From Euwallacea fornicatus (Eukaryota > Arthropoda > Insecta > Coleoptera > Curculionidae), in assembly GCF_040115645.1 (NCBI RefSeq), contig NW_027096052.1, positions 248,001 through 312,000 of the forward strand: a stretch of DNA of 64,000 bases. Reading direction: 5' to 3'. Below, in pieces: positions 63,432 to 64,000 of the stretch (the stretch's first letter is position 1; every line of letters starts with the position of its first letter). The position numbers and the translations under genes are program-made. The notes below the pieces were generated by a model, which was not told the DNA's origin, did not search any database, and worked only from the letters and a program-made list of their open reading frames with translations.

Positions 63432-64000
63432 TGTTAAACAAAGTGTCAAATTAATCAGCTCCACAAGATTTTGAAGATGTCTCAACACATCATGATTGTA
63501 TCTTGTTGAATTTCCAAGAAAAATAGTACTATATGTGCTCAAACACACATATTTTGTGACTTTTCAATCTTTGAAACTCGATAACTTCGGCAAATGTGGA
63601 ACAAATTTCTTAAACAAAGTGTCAAATTAATCAGCTCGACGAGATTTTGAAGATGTCACAACTCATCATTATTGCATCTTGTTGAATTTCCAAAAAAATA
63701 GTACTTTATGTGCTCAAACACACATATTGTGTGACTTTTCAAATTTTGAAGCTCGATAACTTCGGCAAATGTGGAACATATTTCTTAAGCAAAGTGTCAA
63801 ATTAATCAGCTTGACGGGATTTTGAAGATGTCACAACTCATCATGATTGCATCTTGTTGAATTTCCAAGAAAAATAGTACTTTATATGCTCAAACACACA
63901 ACTTTTGTGACTTTTCACACTTTGAAGCTCGATAACTTCGGCAAATGTGGAACATATTTCTTAAGCAAAGTGTCAAATTAATCAGCTCGACAAGATTTTG
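63432..64000 (+). repeat. Right-edge monomers
   Basis: About three monomers and a partial one. They mix CTTGACGGG, TATATGCTC, TTTTCACACTTTG (near 63,915) and CTCGACAAG. The array runs off the window inside a monomer, so its end is not seen. Confidence 0.8.

Larger units (their letters stand above)
1..64000 (+). repeat. 176-bp satellite array filling the window
   Basis: The motif CTTCGGCAAATG recurs every 175-177 bp from the first base to the last, for example with unit starts at 1, 177, 353, 529 and 705. Every monomer read has the same orientation and no unrelated sequence interrupts the series. Most length variation comes from the A-run before TAGTACT: CCAAGAAAAATAG, CCAAAAAAATAG, CCAAAAAAAATAG or CCCAAAAAATAG. 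Rare variants are a 9-bp deletion and a 2-bp-shorter GACTTCAAAT form. Both window edges lie inside the array, so its true length is unknown. Monomer size near one nucleosome, AT-richness and higher-order organisation are typical of centromeric or pericentromeric satellites, but that location is inferred. The family is not one I recognise. Confidence 0.98.
36601..64000 (+). repeat. Array domain 2
   Basis: Same 176-bp family with a different subtype mix. Common forms are GTGGAACATATTTCTTAAGC (with a CTTAAG site), ATAAGGACCAAATTTG, CTCCACAAGATTTTG or its TTTTGGAG version, CATCATTATTGCATCTTG, CCCAAAAAATAG, TTTATATGCTC and ATTGTGTGAC. The GAGTACCAAATTCCTTAAAAAAAG subtype that fills domain 1 is essentially missing; the nearest form is GAGTACGAAATTCCTTAAAC. 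The AGATCT subtype is absent between 36,456 and 54,695. The domain is a mosaic of shorter repeated blocks. Confidence 0.85.

Noticed and set aside
1..64000. CRISPR-like array
   Set aside because: Repeats are direct and regular, but the unit is 176 bp with no short repeat and unique spacer pattern. All parts of the unit are repeated.
1..64000. Transposon, LTR or terminal inverted repeats
   Set aside because: No segment departs from the 176-bp phase, and no target-site duplication or coding remnant was seen. The short dyads lie within each monomer.
1..64000. Telomere repeats, rDNA or tRNA/5S clusters
   Set aside because: No TTTAGGG or TTAGGG runs, no A and B box arrangement and no rRNA-like segments were seen; the unit does not resemble 5S genes.
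1..64000. 88-bp half-unit inside the monomer
   Set aside because: The two halves of the monomer do not align in any obvious way beyond short words, so 176 bp is taken as the basic unit.
1..64000. Monomers in reverse orientation
   Set aside because: I looked for reverse-complement words such as CCGAAGTTATCGAG as a phase-reversed series and saw none; all units read the same way.

Overview
The whole 64 kb window is one uninterrupted tandem satellite array. The repeat unit is about 176 bp (175-177 bp, plus a few shorter variants). All copies read head to tail in one orientation, giving roughly 364 monomers. I found no gene, RNA gene, transposon, microsatellite block or unique sequence. A hand count of one consensus monomer gives 59 G+C in 176 bp (about 33.5%). 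A near-nucleosomal, AT-rich monomer arranged in multi-monomer higher-order units points to a nuclear eukaryotic chromosome, most likely centromeric or pericentromeric. A plant is a reasonable guess, but nothing here proves the lineage and I do not recognise the satellite family.

Domain 1 covers about 1-33,400. Positions 1-9,522 recur at 10,026-19,547 (offset 10,025 bp) with only three substitutions noticed. The second copy also carries an extra 1,935-bp (11-monomer) unit, so the copies match again at offset 11,960 up to 9,634/21,594. Then come a 4,747-bp (27-monomer) tandem duplication (21,613-26,281 = 26,360-31,028) and a 2,110-bp (12-monomer) one (28,756-31,028 = 30,866-33,138). A divergent monomer subtype with a GATCTTTAAAATGACATG box recurs at 352, 1,231 and 1,583 bp (2, 7 and 9 monomers) and marks block edges.

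The zone about 33,400-36,600 mixes subtypes of both domains and includes a freshly tripled monomer (33,858-34,411).

Domain 2 covers about 36,600-64,000. It is dominated by other subtypes: GGAACATATTTCTTAAGC, CTCCACAAG, CATCATTATTGCATCTTG, and TTGTGTGAC or TTTTGGAG variants. It is a patchwork of 0.6-2.3 kb blocks reused at offsets of 877, 1,405, 2,105, 2,624, 2,799, 4,740, 5,437, 6,672, 10,180 and 11,235 bp. Several block edges fall inside chimeric monomers, as expected from unequal exchange or replication-based amplification.

Nothing here acts as a gene set. What can be read is the structure of the monomer (five short dyads, four CpGs, an A-tract of varying length), the subtypes, and the history of nested duplication. 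Coordinates and difference counts come from reading by eye; block edges are exact where a differing base was located, and further substitutions may have been missed.
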